Below are positions 49,501 to 63,510 of a stretch of DNA of 64,000 bases, piece by piece. Location of the stretch: assembly GCA_018806915.1 (NCBI GenBank), contig JAGKQI010000098.1, forward strand, positions 2,232,001 to 2,296,000, given 5' to 3'. The notes beneath the pieces are model-generated. The model was not told the origin of the DNA. It saw only the letters and a program-made list of their open reading frames with translations, and did no database searches. Each line of letters begins with the position of its first letter. The first letter of the stretch is position 1. The stretch is from Phytophthora colocasiae (Eukaryota; Oomycota; Peronosporomycetes; Peronosporales; Peronosporaceae). The position numbers and the translations under genes were made by a program.

Positions 49501-52500
49501 CCAGTTATGCCACTTTAGCTTTCGCGGGACAATGCACCGGAAGATAGAGAAATGCGACAGCAAGTTAACATCAAGGTCGAATTGTCAGATCTTCACGCGG
49601 CGGACGAAGAGGAGGCCAGCAAGCCAGGTTACGCCATACTCACGTAGAGCCTCGCGATGAGCATCCGCATCGGAAGCGAGGGCGCCATCCGCTGCCAGGA
49701 GGAAGCAATGTCCAGAGGATATGGGTGATACCCAGCGCAGATGTAAATACCAACTGGTAAGTTCATTCCGGGGTACCTCGTGATGTAGTTATTTGAATAA
49801 ATTAACTCTTTTATTTCCTCATCTATATCTGTTACGCATGTCGTTAGTTGAATCAAGGCAATCGTATGTCTGGTTTTGTTTAAGTAACTATCGTAGGTGA
49901 TAGCGACCGCTCGAACCATACAAAAAATTGCGACAGGTGCTTTAGCTAAAAAAATCACTTGATGTATTGCTGTGCACACTAAAGTTACCGGACGTATACT
50001 ATTCCATTCCACTGGACCTGTACTGAGCGCAAGGGTGAGCTACTGTATAATAGTAGTCAAATACGTGAGGTTCTGGTGTAGTGGTAAAGCCGTTGAGTTC
50101 ATTCCAGTTCCTTTAGTGTCTGACCTCTTCGGAATAAAAAGAATGCGTCGACTTCCTTGAACACGTCTGCTGCTACTCCACTACAGCAGAAGCTTCTTCC
50201 TCTCAACCTGTTCAAAGAACAACAACCACTTTTTTTCTATCGTCTGGTTCGATAATCCATTCCACAGCCTTCGTACTGCATCTGACTGACGATTCCAATA
50301 CCCGCCTCCTTCTAATTAGCAATTCTTTTTTGGACCTTGTCCTCCTTCGTATTGAAATTTCGGAGTTCCTGACAAAACACGAGCGCAAGACCCCAGTTAT
50401 GCCACTTTAGCTTTCGCGGGACAATGCACCGGAAGATAGAGAAATGCGACAGCAAGTTAACATCAAGGTCGAATTGTCAGATCTTCACGCGGCGGACGAA
50501 GAGGAGGCCAGCAAGCCAGGTTACGCCATACTCACGTAGAGCCTCGCGATGAGCATCCGCATCGGAAGCGAGGGCGCCATCCGCTGCCAGGAGGAAGCAA
50601 TGTCCAGAGGATATGGGTGATACACAGCGCAGATGTAAATACCAACTGGTAAGTTCATTCCGGGGTACCTCGTGATGTAGTTATTTGAATAAATTAACTC
50701 TTTTATTTCCTCATCTATATCTGTTACGCATGTCGTTAGTTGAATCAAGGCAATCGTATGTCTGGTTTTGTTTAAGTAACTATCGTAGGTGATAGCGACC
50801 GCTCGAACCATACAAAAAGATTGCGACAGGTGCTTTAGCTAAAAATCACTTGATGCATTAATGTGCACACTAACGTTACCGGACGTATACTATTCCATTC
50901 CACTGGACCTGTACTGAGCGCAAGGGTGAGCTACTGTATAATAGTAGTCAAATACGTGAGGTTCTGGTGTAGTGGTAAAGCCGTTGAGTTCATTCCAGTT
51001 CCTTTAGTGTCTGACCTCTTCGGAATAAAAAGAATGCGTCGACTTCCTTGAACATGTCTGCTGCTACTCCACTACAGCAGAAGCTTCTTCCTCTCAACCT
51101 GTTCAAAGAACAACAACCACTTTTTTTCCTATCGTCTGGTTCGATAATCCATTCCACAGCCTTCGTACTGCATCTGACTGACGATTCCAATACCCGCCTC
51201 CTTCTAATTAGCAATTCTTTTTTGGACCTTGTCCTCCTTCGTATTGAAATTTCGGAGTTCCTGACAAAACACGAGCGCAAGACCCCAGTTATGCCACTTT
51301 AGCTTTCGCGGGACAATGCACCGGAAGATAGAGAAATGCGACAGCAAGTTAACATCAAGGTCGAATTGTCAGATCTTCACGCGGCGGACGAAGAGGAGGC
51401 CAGCAAGCCAGGTTACGCCATACTCACGTAGAGCCTCGCGATGAGCATCCGCATCGGAAGCGAGGGCGCCATCCGCTGCCAGGAGGAAGCAATGTCCAGA
51501 GGATATGGGTGATACCCAGCGCAGATGTAAATACCAACTGGTAAGTTCATTCCGGGGTACCTCGTGATGTAGTTATTTGAATAAATTAACTCTTTTATTT
51601 CCTCATCTATATCTGTTACGCATGTCGTTAGTTGAATCAAGGCAATCGTATGTCTGGTTTTGTTTAAGTAACTATCGTAGGTGATAGCGACCGCTCGAAC
51701 CATACAAAAAAACTGCGACAGGTGCTTTAGCTAAAAAAATCACTTGATGCATTACTGTGCACACTAACGTTACCGGACGTATACTATTCCATTCCACTGG
51801 ACCTGTACTGAGCGCAAGGGTGAGCTACTGTATAATAGTAGTCAAATACGTGAGGTTCTGGTGTAGTGGTAAAGCCGTTGAGTTCATTCCAGTTCCTTTA
51901 GTGTCTGACCTCTTCGGAATAAAAAGAATGCGTCGACTTCCTTGAACATGTCTGCTGCTACTCCACTACAGCAGAAGCTTCTTCCTCTCAACCTGTTCAA
52001 AGAACAACAACCACTTTTTCCTATCGTCTGGTTCGATAATCCATTCCACAGCCTCCGTACTGCATCTGACTGTGACGATTCCAATACCCGCCTCCTTCTA
52101 ATTAGCAATTCTTTTTTGGACCTTGTCCTCCTTCGTATTGAAATTTCGGAGTTCCTGACAAAACACGAGCGCAAGACCCCAGTTATGCCACTTTAGCTTT
52201 CGCGGGACAATGCACCGGAAGATAGAGAAATGCGACAGCAAGTTAACATCAAGGTCGAATTGTCAGATCTTCACGCGGCGGACGAAGAGGAGGCCAGCAA
52301 GCCAGGTTACGCCATACTCACGTAGAGCCTCGCGATGAGCATCCGCATCGGAAGCGAGGGCGCCATCCGCTGCCAGGAGGAAGCAATGTCCAGAGGATAT
52401 GGGTGATACCCAGCGCAGATGTAAATACCAACTGGTAAGTTCATTCCGGGGTACCTCGTGATGTAGTTATTTGAATAAATTAACTCTTTTATTTCCTCAT

Positions 52501-55500
52501 CTATATCTGTTACGCATGTCGTTAGTTGAATCAAGGCAATCGTATGTCTGGTTTTGTTTAAGTAACTATCGTAGGTGATAGCGACCGCTCGAACCATACA
52601 AAAAAACTGCGACAGGTGCTTTAGCTAAAAAAATCACTTGATGCATTGCTGTGCACACTAAAGTTACCGGACGTATACTATTCCATTCCACTGGACCTGT
52701 ACTGAGCGCAAGGGTGAGCTACTGTATAATAGTAGTCAAATACGTGAGGTTCTGGTGTAGTGGTAAAGCCGTTGAGTTCATTCCAGTTCCTTTAGTGTCT
52801 GACCTCTTCGGAATAAAAAGAATGCGTCGACTTCCTTGAACATGTCTGCTGCTACTCCACTACAGCAGAAGCTTCTTCCTCTCAACCTGTTCAAAGAACA
52901 ACAACCACTTTTTTTCCTATCGTCTGGTTCGATAATCCATTCCACAGCCTCCGTACTGCATCTGACTGTGACGATTCCAATACCCGCCTCCTTCCAATTA
53001 GCAATTCTTTTTTGGACCTTGTCCTCCTTCGTATTGAAATTTCGGAGTTCCTGACAAAACACGAGCGCAAGACCCCAGTTATGCCACTTTAGCTTTCGCG
53101 GGACAATGCACCGGAAGATAGAGAAATGCGACAGCAAGTTAACATCAAGGTCGAATTGTCAGATCTTCACGCGGCGGACGAAGAGGAGGCCAGCAAGCCA
53201 GGTTACGCCATACTCACGTAGAGCCTCGCGATGAGCATCCGCATCGGAAGCGAGGGCGCCATCCGCTGCCAGGAGGAAGCAATGTCCAGAGGATATGGGT
53301 GATACCCAGCGCAGATGTAAATACCAACTGGTAAGTTCATTCCGGGGTACCTCGTGATGTAGTTATTTGAATAAATTAACTCTTTTATTTCCTCATCTAT
53401 ATCTGTTACGCATGTCGTTAGTTGAATCAAGGCAATCGTATGTCTGGTTTTGTTTAAGTAACTATCGTAGGTGATAGCGACCGCTCGAACCATACAAAAA
53501 AACTGCGACAGGTGCTTTAGCTAAAAAAATCACTTGATGCATTACTGTGCACACTAACGTTACCGGACGTATACTATTCCATTCCACTGGACCTGTACTG
53601 AGCGCAAGGGTGAGCTACTGTATAATAGTAGTCAAATACGTGAGGTTCTGGTGTAGTGGTAAAGCCGTTGAGTTCATTCCAGTTCCTTTAGTGTCTGACC
53701 TCTTCGGAATAAAAAGAATGCGTCGACTTCCTTGAACATGTCTGCTGCTACTCCACTACAGCAGAAGCTTCTTCCTCTCAACCTGTTCAAAGAACAACAA
53801 CCACTTTTTTTCCTATCGTCTGGTTCGATAATCCATTCCACAGCCTTCGTACTGCATCTGACTGACGATTCCAATACCCGCCTCCTTCTAATTAGCAAGT
53901 CTTTTTTGGACCTTGTCCTCCTTCGTATTGAAATTTCGGAGTTCCTGACAAAACACGAGCGCAAGACCCCAGTTATGCCACTTTAGCTTTCGCGGGACAA
54001 TGCACCGGAAGATAGAGAAATGCGACAGCAAGTTAACATCAAGGTCGAATTGTCAGATCTTCACGCGGCGGACGAAGAGGAGGCCAGCAAGCCAGGTTAC
54101 GCCATACTCACGTAGAGCCTCGCGATGAGCATCCGCATCGGAAGCGAGGGCGCCATCCGCTGCCAGGAGGAAGCAATGTCCAGAGGATATGGGTGATACC
54201 CAGCGCAGATGTAAATACCAACTGGTAAGTTCATTCCGGGTACCTCGTGATGTAGTTATTTGAATAAATTAACTCTTTTATTTCCTCATCTATATCTGTT
54301 ACGCATGTCGTTAGTTGAATCAAGGCAATCGTATGTCTGGTTTTGTTTAAGTAACTATCGTAGGTGATAGCGACCGCTCGAACCATACAAAAAAACTGCG
54401 ACAGGTGCTTTAGCTAAAAAAATCACTTGATGCATTACTGTGCACACTAACGTTACCGGACGTATACTATTCCATTCCACTGGACCTGTACTGAGCGCAA
54501 GGGTGAGCTACTGTATAATAGTAGTCAAATACGTGAGGTTCTGGTGTAGTGGTAAAGCCGTTGAGTTCATTCCAGTTCCTTTAGTGTCTGACCTCTTCGG
54601 AATAAAAAGAATGCGTCGACTTCCTTGGACATGTCTGCTGCTACTCCACTACAGCAGAAGCTTCTTCCTCTCAACCTGTTCAAAGAACAACAACCACTTT
54701 TTTTCCTATCGTCTGGTTCGATAATCCATTCCACAGCCTCCGTACTGCATCTGACTGTGACGATTCCAATACCCGCCTCCTTCTAATTAGCAATTCTTTT
54801 GGACCTTGTCCTCCTTCGTATTGAAATTTCGGAGTTCCTGACAAAACACGAGCGCAAGACCCCAGTTATGCCACTTTAGCTTTCGCGGGACAATGCACCG
54901 GAAGATAGAGAAATGCGACAGCAAGTTAACATCAAGGTCGAATTGTCAGATCTTCACGCGGCGGACGAAGAGGAGGCCAGCAAGCCAGGTTACGCCATAC
55001 TCACGTAGAGCCTCGCGATGAGCATCCGCATCGGAAGCGAGGGCGCCATCCGCTGCCAGGAGGAAGCAATGTCCAGAGGATATGGGTGATACCCAGCGCA
55101 GATGTAAATACCAACTGGTAAGTTCATTCCGGGGTACCTCGTGATGTAGTTATTTGAATAAATTAACTCTTTTATTTCCTCATCTATATCTGTTACGCAT
55201 GTCGTTAGTTGAATCAAGGCAATCGTATGTCTGGTTTTGTTTAAGTAACTATCGTAGGTGATAGCGACCGCTCGAACCATACAAAAAAACTGCGACAGGT
55301 GCTTTAGCTAAAAAAATCACTTGATGCATTACTGTGCACACTAACGTTACCGGACGTATACTATTCCATTCCACTGGACCTGTACTGAGCGCAAGGGTGA
55401 GCTACTGTATAATAGTAGTCAAATACGTGAGGTTCTGGTGTAGTGGTAAAGCCGTTGAGTTCATTCCAGTTCCTTTAGTGTCTGACCTCTTCGGAATAAA

Positions 55501-58500
55501 AAGAATGCGTCGACTTCCTTGAACACGTCTGCTGCTACTCCACTACAGCAGAAGCTTCTTCCTCTCAACCTGTTCAAAGAACAACAACCACTTTTTTCCT
55601 ATCGTCTGGTTCGATAATCCATTCCACAGCCTCCGTACTGCATCTGACTGTGACGATTCCAATACCCGCCTCCTTCCAATTAGCAATTCTTTTTTGGACC
55701 TTGTCCTCCTTCGTATTGAAATTTCGGAGTTCCTGACAAAACACGAGCGCAAGACCCCAGTTATGCCACTTTAGCTTTCGCGGGACAATGCACCGGAAGA
55801 TAGAGAAATGCGACAGCAAGTTAACATCAAGGTCGAATTGTCAGATCTTCACGCGGCGGACGAAGAGGAGGCCAGCAAGCCAGGTTACGCCATACTCACG
55901 TAGAGCCTCGCGATGAGCATCCGCATCGGAAGCGAGGGCGCCATCCGCTGCCAGGAGGAAGCAATGTCCAGAGGATATGGGTGATACCCAGCGCAGATGT
56001 AAATACCAACTGGTAAGTTCATTCCGGGGTACCTCGTGATGTAGTTATTTGAATAAATTAACTCTTTTATTTCCTCATCTATATCTGTTACGCATGTCGT
56101 TAGTTGAATCAAGGCAATCGTATGTCTGGTTTTGTTTAAGTAACTATCGTAGGTGATAGCGACCGCTCGAACCATACAAAAAAACTGCGACAGGTGCTTT
56201 AGCTAAAAAAATCACTTGATGCATTACTGTGCACACTAACGTTACCGGACGTATACTATTCCATTCCACTGGACCTGTACTGAGCGCAAGGGTGAGCTAC
56301 TGTATAATAGTAGTCAAATACGTGAGGTTCTGGTGTAGTGGTAAAGCCGTTGAGTTCATTCCAGTTCCTTTAGTGTCTGACCTCTTCGGAATAAAAAGAA
56401 TGCGTCGACTTCCTTGAACATGTCTGCTGCTACTCCACTACAGCAGAAGCTTCTTCCTCTCAACCTGTTCAAAGAACAACAACCACTTTTTTCCTATCGT
56501 CTGGTTCGATAATCCATTCCACAGCCTCCGTACTGCATCTGACTGTGACGATTCCAATACCCGCCTCCTTCTAATTAGCAATTCTTTTTTGGACCTTGTC
56601 CTCCTTCGTATTGAAATTTCGGAGTTCCTGACAAAACACGAGCGCAAGACCCCAGTTATGCCACTTTAGCTTTCGCGGGACAATGCACCGGAAGATAGAG
56701 AAATGCGACAGCAAGTTAACATCAAGGTCGAATTGTCAGATCTTCACGCGGCGGACGAAGAGGAGGCCAGCAAGCCAGGTTACGCCATACTCACGTAGAG
56801 CCTCGCGATGAGCATCCGCATCGGAAGCGAGGGCGCCATCCGCTGCCAGGAGGAAGCAATGTCCAGAGGATATGGGTGATACCCAGCGCAGATGTAAATA
56901 CCAACTGGTAAGTTCATTCCGGGGTACCTCGTGATGTAGTTATTTGACTAAATTAACTCTTTTATTTCCTCATCTATATCTGTTACGCATGTCGTTAGTT
57001 GAATCAAGGCAATCGTATGTCTGGTTTTGTTTAAGTAACTATCGTAGGTGATAGCGACCGCTCGAACCATACAAAAAAACTGCGACAGGTGCTTTAGCTA
57101 AAAAAATCACTTGATGCATTGCTGTGCACACTAAAGTTACCGGACGTATACTATTCCATTCCACTGGACCTGTACTGAGCGCAAGGGTGAGCTACTGTAT
57201 AATAGTAGTCAAATACGTGAGGTTCTGGTGTAGTGGTAAAGCCGTTGAGTTCATTCCAGTTCCTTTAGTGTCTGACCTCTTCGGAATAAAAAGAATGCGT
57301 CGACTTCCTTGGACATGTCTGCTGCTACTCCACTACAGCAGAAGCTTCTTCCTCTCAACCTGTTCAAAGAACAACAACCACTTTTTTTCCTATCGTCTGG
57401 TTCGATAATCCATTCCACAGCCTTCGTACTGCATCTGACTGTGACGATTCCAATACCCGCCTCCTTCTAATTAGCAATTCTTTTTTGGACCTTGTCCTCC
57501 TTCGTATTGAAATTTCGGAGTTCCTGACAAAACACGAGCGCAAGACCCCAGTTATGCCACTTTAGCTTTCGCGGGACAATGCACCGGAAGATAGAGAAAT
57601 GCGACAGCAAGTTAACATCAAGGTCGAATTGTCAGATCTTCACGCGGCGGACGAAGAGGAGGCCAGCAAGCCAGGTTACGCCATACTCACGTAGAGCCTC
57701 GCGATGAGCATCCGCATCGGAAGCGAGGGCGCCATCCGCTGCCAGGAGGAAGCAATGTCCAGAGGATATGGGTGATACCCAGCGCAGATGTAAATACCAA
57801 CTGGTAAGTTCATTCCGGGGTACCTCGTGATGTAGTTATTTGAATAAATTAACTCTTTTATTTCCTCATCTATATCTGTTACGCATGTCGTTAGTTGAAT
57901 CAAGGCAATCGTATGTCTGGTTTTGTTTAAGTAACTATCGTAGGTGATAGCGACCGCTCGAACCATACAAAAAAACTGCGACAGGTGCTTTAGCTAAAAA
58001 AATCACTTGATGCATTGCTGTGCACACTAAAGTTACCGGACGTATACTATTCCATTCCACTGGACCTGTACTGAGCGCAAGGGTGAGCTACTGTATAATA
58101 GTAGTCAAATACGTGAGGTTCTGGTGTAGTGGTAAAGCCGTTGAGTTCATTCCAGTTCCTTTAGTGTCTGACCTCTTCGGAATAAAAAGAATGCGTCGAC
58201 TTCCTTGAACACGTCTGCTGCTACTCCACTACAGCAGAAGCTTCTTCCTCTCAACCTGTTCAAAGAACAACAACCACTTTTTTTCCTATCGTCTGGTTCG
58301 ATAATCCATTCCACAGCCTTCGTACTGCATCTGACTGTGACGATTCCAATACCCGCCTCCTTCTAATTAGCAATTCTTTTTTGGACCTTGTCCTCCTTCG
58401 TATTGAAATTTCGGAGTTCCTGACAAAACACGAGCGCAAGACCCCAGTTATGCCACTTTAGCTTTCGCGGGACAATGCACCGGAAGATAGAGAAATGCGA

Positions 58501-61500
58501 CAGCAAGTTAACATCAAGGTCGAATTGTCAGATCTTCACGCGGCGGACGAAGAGGAGGCCAGCAAGCCAGGTTACGCCATACTCACGTAGAGCCTCGCGA
58601 TGAGCATCCGCATCGGAAGCGAGGGCGCCATCCGCTGCCAGGAGGAAGCAATGTCCAGAGGATATGGGTGATACCCAGCGCAGATGTAAATACCAACTGG
58701 TAAGTTCATTCCGGGGTACCTCGTGATGTAGTTATTTGACTAAATTAACTCTTTTATTTCCTCATCTATATCTGTTACGCATGTCGTTAGTTGAATCAAG
58801 GCAATCGTATGTCTGGTTTTGTTTAAGTAACTATCGTAGGTGATAGCGACCGCTCGAACCATACAAAAAACTGCGACAGGTGCTTTAGCTAAAAATCACT
58901 TGATGCATTGCTGTGCACACTAAAGTTACCGGACGTATACTATTCCATTCCACTGGACCTGTACTGAGCGCAAGGGTGAGCTACTGTATAATAGTAGTCA
59001 AATACGTGAGGTTCTGGTGTAGTGGTAAAGCCGTTGAGTTCATTCCAGTTCCTTTAGTGTCTGACCTCTTCGGAATAAAAAGAATGCGTCGACTTCCTTG
59101 AACATGTCTGCTGCTACTCCACTACAGCAGAAGCTTCTTCCTCTCAACCTGTTCAAAGAACAACAACCACTTTTTCCTATCGTCTGGTTCGATAATCCAT
59201 TCCACAGCCTTCCGTACTGCATCTGACTGTGACGATTCCAATACCCGCCTCCTTCTAATTAGCAATTCTTTTTGGACCTTGTCCTCCTTCGTATTGAAAT
59301 TTCGGAGTTCCTGACAAAACACGAGCGCAAGACCCCAGTTATGCCACTTTAGCTTTCGCGGGACAATGCACCGGAAGATAGAGAAATGCGACAGCAAGTT
59401 AACATCAAGGTCGAATTGTCAGATCTTCACGCGGCGGACGAAGAGGAGGCCAGCAAGCCAGGTTACGCCATACTCACGTAGAGCCTCGCGATGAGCATCC
59501 GCATCGGAAGCGAGGGCGCCATCCGCTGCCAGGAGGAAGCAATGTCCAGAGGATATGGGTGATACCCAGCGCAGATGTAAATACCAACTGGTAAGTTCAT
59601 TCCGGGGTACCTCGTGATGTAGTTATTTGAATAAATTAACTCTTTTATTTCCTCATCTATATCTGTTACGCATGTCGTTAGTTGAATCAAGGCAATCGTA
59701 TGTCTGGTTTTGTTTAAGTAACTATCGTAGGTGATAGCGACCGCTCGAACCATACAAAAACTGCGACAGGTGCTTTAGCTAAAAATCACTTGATGTATTG
59801 CTGTGCACACTAAAGTTACCGGACGTATACTATTCCATTCCACTGGACCTGTACTGAGCGCAAGGGTGAGCTACTGTATAATAGTAGTCAAATACGTGAG
59901 GTTCTGGTGTAGTGGTAAAGCCGTTGAGTTCATTCCAGTTCCTTTAGTGTCTGACCTCTTCGGAATAAAAAGAATGCGTCGACTTCCTTGAACATGTCTG
60001 CTGCTACTCCACTACAGCAGAAGCTTCTTCCTCTCAACCTGTTCAAAGAACAACAACCACTTTTTTCCTATCGTCTGGTTCGATAATCCATTCCACAGCC
60101 TCCGTACTGCATCTGACTGTGACGATTCCAATACCCGCCTCCTTCTAATTAGCAATTCTTTTGGACCTTGTCCTCCTTCGTATTGAAATTTCGGAGTTCC
60201 TGACAAAACACGAGCGCAAGACCCCAGTTATGCCACTTTAGCTTTCGCGGGACAATGCACCGGAAGATAGAGAAATGCGACAGCAAGTTAACATCAAGGT
60301 CGAATTGTCAGATCTTCACGCGGCGGACGAAGAGGAGGCCAGCAAGCCAGGTTACGCCATACTCACGTAGAGCCTCGCGATGAGCATCCGCATCGGAAGC
60401 GAGGGCGCCATCCGCTGCCAGGAGGAAGCAATGTCCAGAGGATATGGGTGATACCCAGCGCAGATGTAAATACCAACTGGTAAGTTCATTCCGGGTACCT
60501 CGTGATGTAGTTATTTGACTAAATTAACTCTTTTATTTCCTCATCTATATCTGTTACGCATGTCGTTAGTTGAATCAAGGCAATCGTATGTCTGGTTTTG
60601 TTTAAGTAACTATCGTAGGTGATAGCGACCGCTCGAACCATACAAAAACTGCGACAGGTGCTTTAGCTAAAAATCACTTGATGTATTGCTGTGCACACTA
60701 AAGTTACCGGACGTATACTATTCCATTCCACTGGACCTGTACTGAGCGCAAGGGTGAGCTACTGTATAATAGTAGTCAAATACGTGAGGTTCTGGTGTAG
60801 TGGTAAAGCCGTTGAGTTCATTCCAGTTCCTTTAGTGTCTGACCTCTTCGGAATAAAAAGAATGCGTCGACTTCCTTGAACATGTCTGCTGCTACTCCAC
60901 TACAGCAGAAGCTTCTTCCTCTCAACCTGTTCAAAGAACAACAACCACTTTTTTCCTATCGTCTGGTTCGATAATCCATTCCACAGCCTCCGTACTGCAT
61001 CTGACTGTGACGATTCCAATACCCGCCTCCTTCTAATTAGCAATTCTTTTTTGGACCTTGTCCTCCTTCGTATTGAAATTTCGGAGTTCCTGACAAAACA
61101 CGAGCGCAAGACCCCAGTTATGCCACTTTAGCTTTCGCGGGACAATGCACCGGAAGATAGAGAAATGCGACAGCAAGTTAACATCAAGGTCGAATTGTCA
61201 GATCTTCACGCGGCGGACGAAGAGGAGGCCAGCAAGCCAGGTTACGCCATACTCACGTAGAGCCTCGCGATGAGCATCCGCATCGGAAGCGAGGGCGCCA
61301 TCCGCTGCCAGGAGGAAGCAATGTCCAGAGGATATGGGTGATACCCAGCGCAGATGTAAATACCAACTGGTAAGTTCATTCCGGGGTACCTCGTGATGTA
61401 GTTATTTGACTAAATTAACTCTTTTATTTCCTCATCTATATCTGTTACGCATGTCGTTAGTTGAATCAAGGCAATCGTATGTCTGGTTTTGTTTAAGTAA

Positions 61501-63479
61501 CTATCGTAGGTGATAGCGACCGCTCGAACCATACAAAAAAATTGCGACAGGTGCTTTAGCTAAAAAAATCACTTGATGCATTGCTGTGCACACTAAAGTT
61601 ACCGGACGTATACTATTCCATTCCACTGGACCTGTACTGAGCGCAAGGGTGAGCTACTGTATAATAGTAGTCAAATACGTGAGGTTCTGGTGTAGTGGTA
61701 AAGCCGTTGAGTTCATTCCAGTTCCTTTAGTGTCTGACCTCTTCGGAATAAAAAGAATGCGTCGACTTCCTTGGACATGTCTGCTGCTACTCCACTACAG
61801 CAGAAGCTTCTTCCTCTCAACCTGTTCAAAGAACAACAACCACTTTTTTTCCTATCGTCTGGTTCGATAATCCATTCCACAGCCTCCGTACTGCATCTGA
61901 CTGTGACGATTCCAATACCCGCCTCCTTCTAATTAGCAATTCTTTTTTGGACCTTGTCCTCCTTCGTATTGAAATTTCGGAGTTCCTGACAAAAACACGA
62001 GCGCAAGACCCCAGTTATGCCACTTTAGCTTTCGCGGGACAATGCACCGGAAGATAGAGAAATGCGACAGCAAGTTAACATCAAGGTCGAATTGTCAGAT
62101 CTTCACGCGGCGGACGAAGAGGAGGCCAGCAAGCCAGGTTACGCCATACTCACGTAGAGCCTCGCGATGAGCATCCGCATCGGAAGCGAGGGCGCCATCC
62201 GCTACCAGGAGGAAGCAATGTCCAGAGGATATGGGTGATACCCAGCGCAGATGTAAATACCAACTGGTAAGTTCATTCCGGGGTACCTCGTGATGTAGTT
62301 ATTTGACTAAATTAACTCTTTTATTTCCTCATCTATATCTGTTACGCATGTCGTTAGTTGAATCAAGGCAATCGTATGTCTGGTTTTGTTTAAGTAACTA
62401 TCGTAGGTGATAGCGACCGCTCGAACCATACAAAAAAATTGCGACAGGTGCTTTAGCTAAAAAAATCACTTGATGCATTGCTGTGCACACTAAAGTTACC
62501 GGACGTATACTATTCCATTCCACTGGACCTGTACTGAGCGCAAGGGTGAGCTACTGTATAATAGTAGTCAAATACGTGAGGTTCTGGTGTAGTGGTAAAG
62601 CCGTTGAGTTCATTCCAGTTCCTTTAGTGTCTGACCTCTTCGGAATAAAAAGAATGCGTCGACTTCCTTGAACATGTCTGCTGCTACTCCACTACAGCAG
62701 AAGCTTCTTCCTCTCAACCTGTTCAAAGAACAACAACCACTTTTTTTTCCTATCGTCTGGTTCGATAATCCATTCCACAGCCTCCGTACTGCATCTGACT
62801 GTGACGATTCCAATACCCGCCTCCTTCTAATTAGCAATTCTTTTTTGGACCTTGTCCTCCTTCGTATTGAAATTTCGGAGTTCCTGACAAAACACGAGCG
62901 CAAGACCCCAGTTATGCCACTTTAGCTTTCGCGGGACAATGCACCGGAAGATAGAGAAATGCGACAGCAAGTTAACATCAAGGTCGAATTGTCAGATCTT
63001 CACGCGGCGGACGAAGAGGAGGCCAGCAAGCCAGGTTACGCCATACTCACGTAGAGCCTCGCGATGAGCATCCGCATCGGAAGCGAGGGCGCCATCCGCT
63101 GCCAGGAGGAAGCAATGTCCAGAGGATATGGGTGATACCCAGCGCAGATGTAAATACCAACTGGTAAGTTCATTCCGGGGTACCTCGTGATGTAGTTATT
63201 TGACTAAATTAACTCTTTTATTTCCTCATCTATATCTGTTACGCATGTCGTTAGTTGAATCAAGGCAATCGTATGTCTGGTTTTGTTTAAGTAACTATCG
63301 TAGGTGATAGCGACCGCTCGAACCATACAAAAAAATTGCGACAGGTGCTTTAGCTAAAAAAAATCACTTGATGCATTGCTGTGCACACTAAAGTTACCGG
63401 ACGTATACTATTCCATTCCACTGGACCTGTACTGAGCGCAAGGGTGAGCTACTGTATAATAGTAGTCAAATACGTGAGG

Positions 63480-63510
63480 TTCTGAACCAATTGTGAGTGG
63501 TAAAGCCGTT
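63480..63510 (+). other. Diverged segment in the rightmost complete satellite copy
   Basis: In this copy the A-box-like TCTGGTGTAGTGG is replaced by TCTGAACCAATTGTGAGTGG, a net insertion of about seven bases with a substituted core. All other copies keep the standard sequence. Confidence 0.8.

Noticed and set aside
46049..59753. The repeated 96-codon minus-strand and 62-codon plus-strand frames as real genes
   Set aside because: They overlap other frames of the same repeat, begin without supporting signals, and the 96-codon frame is cut by a stop in several copies (GACTAAATT variant). They follow from repeat amplification.
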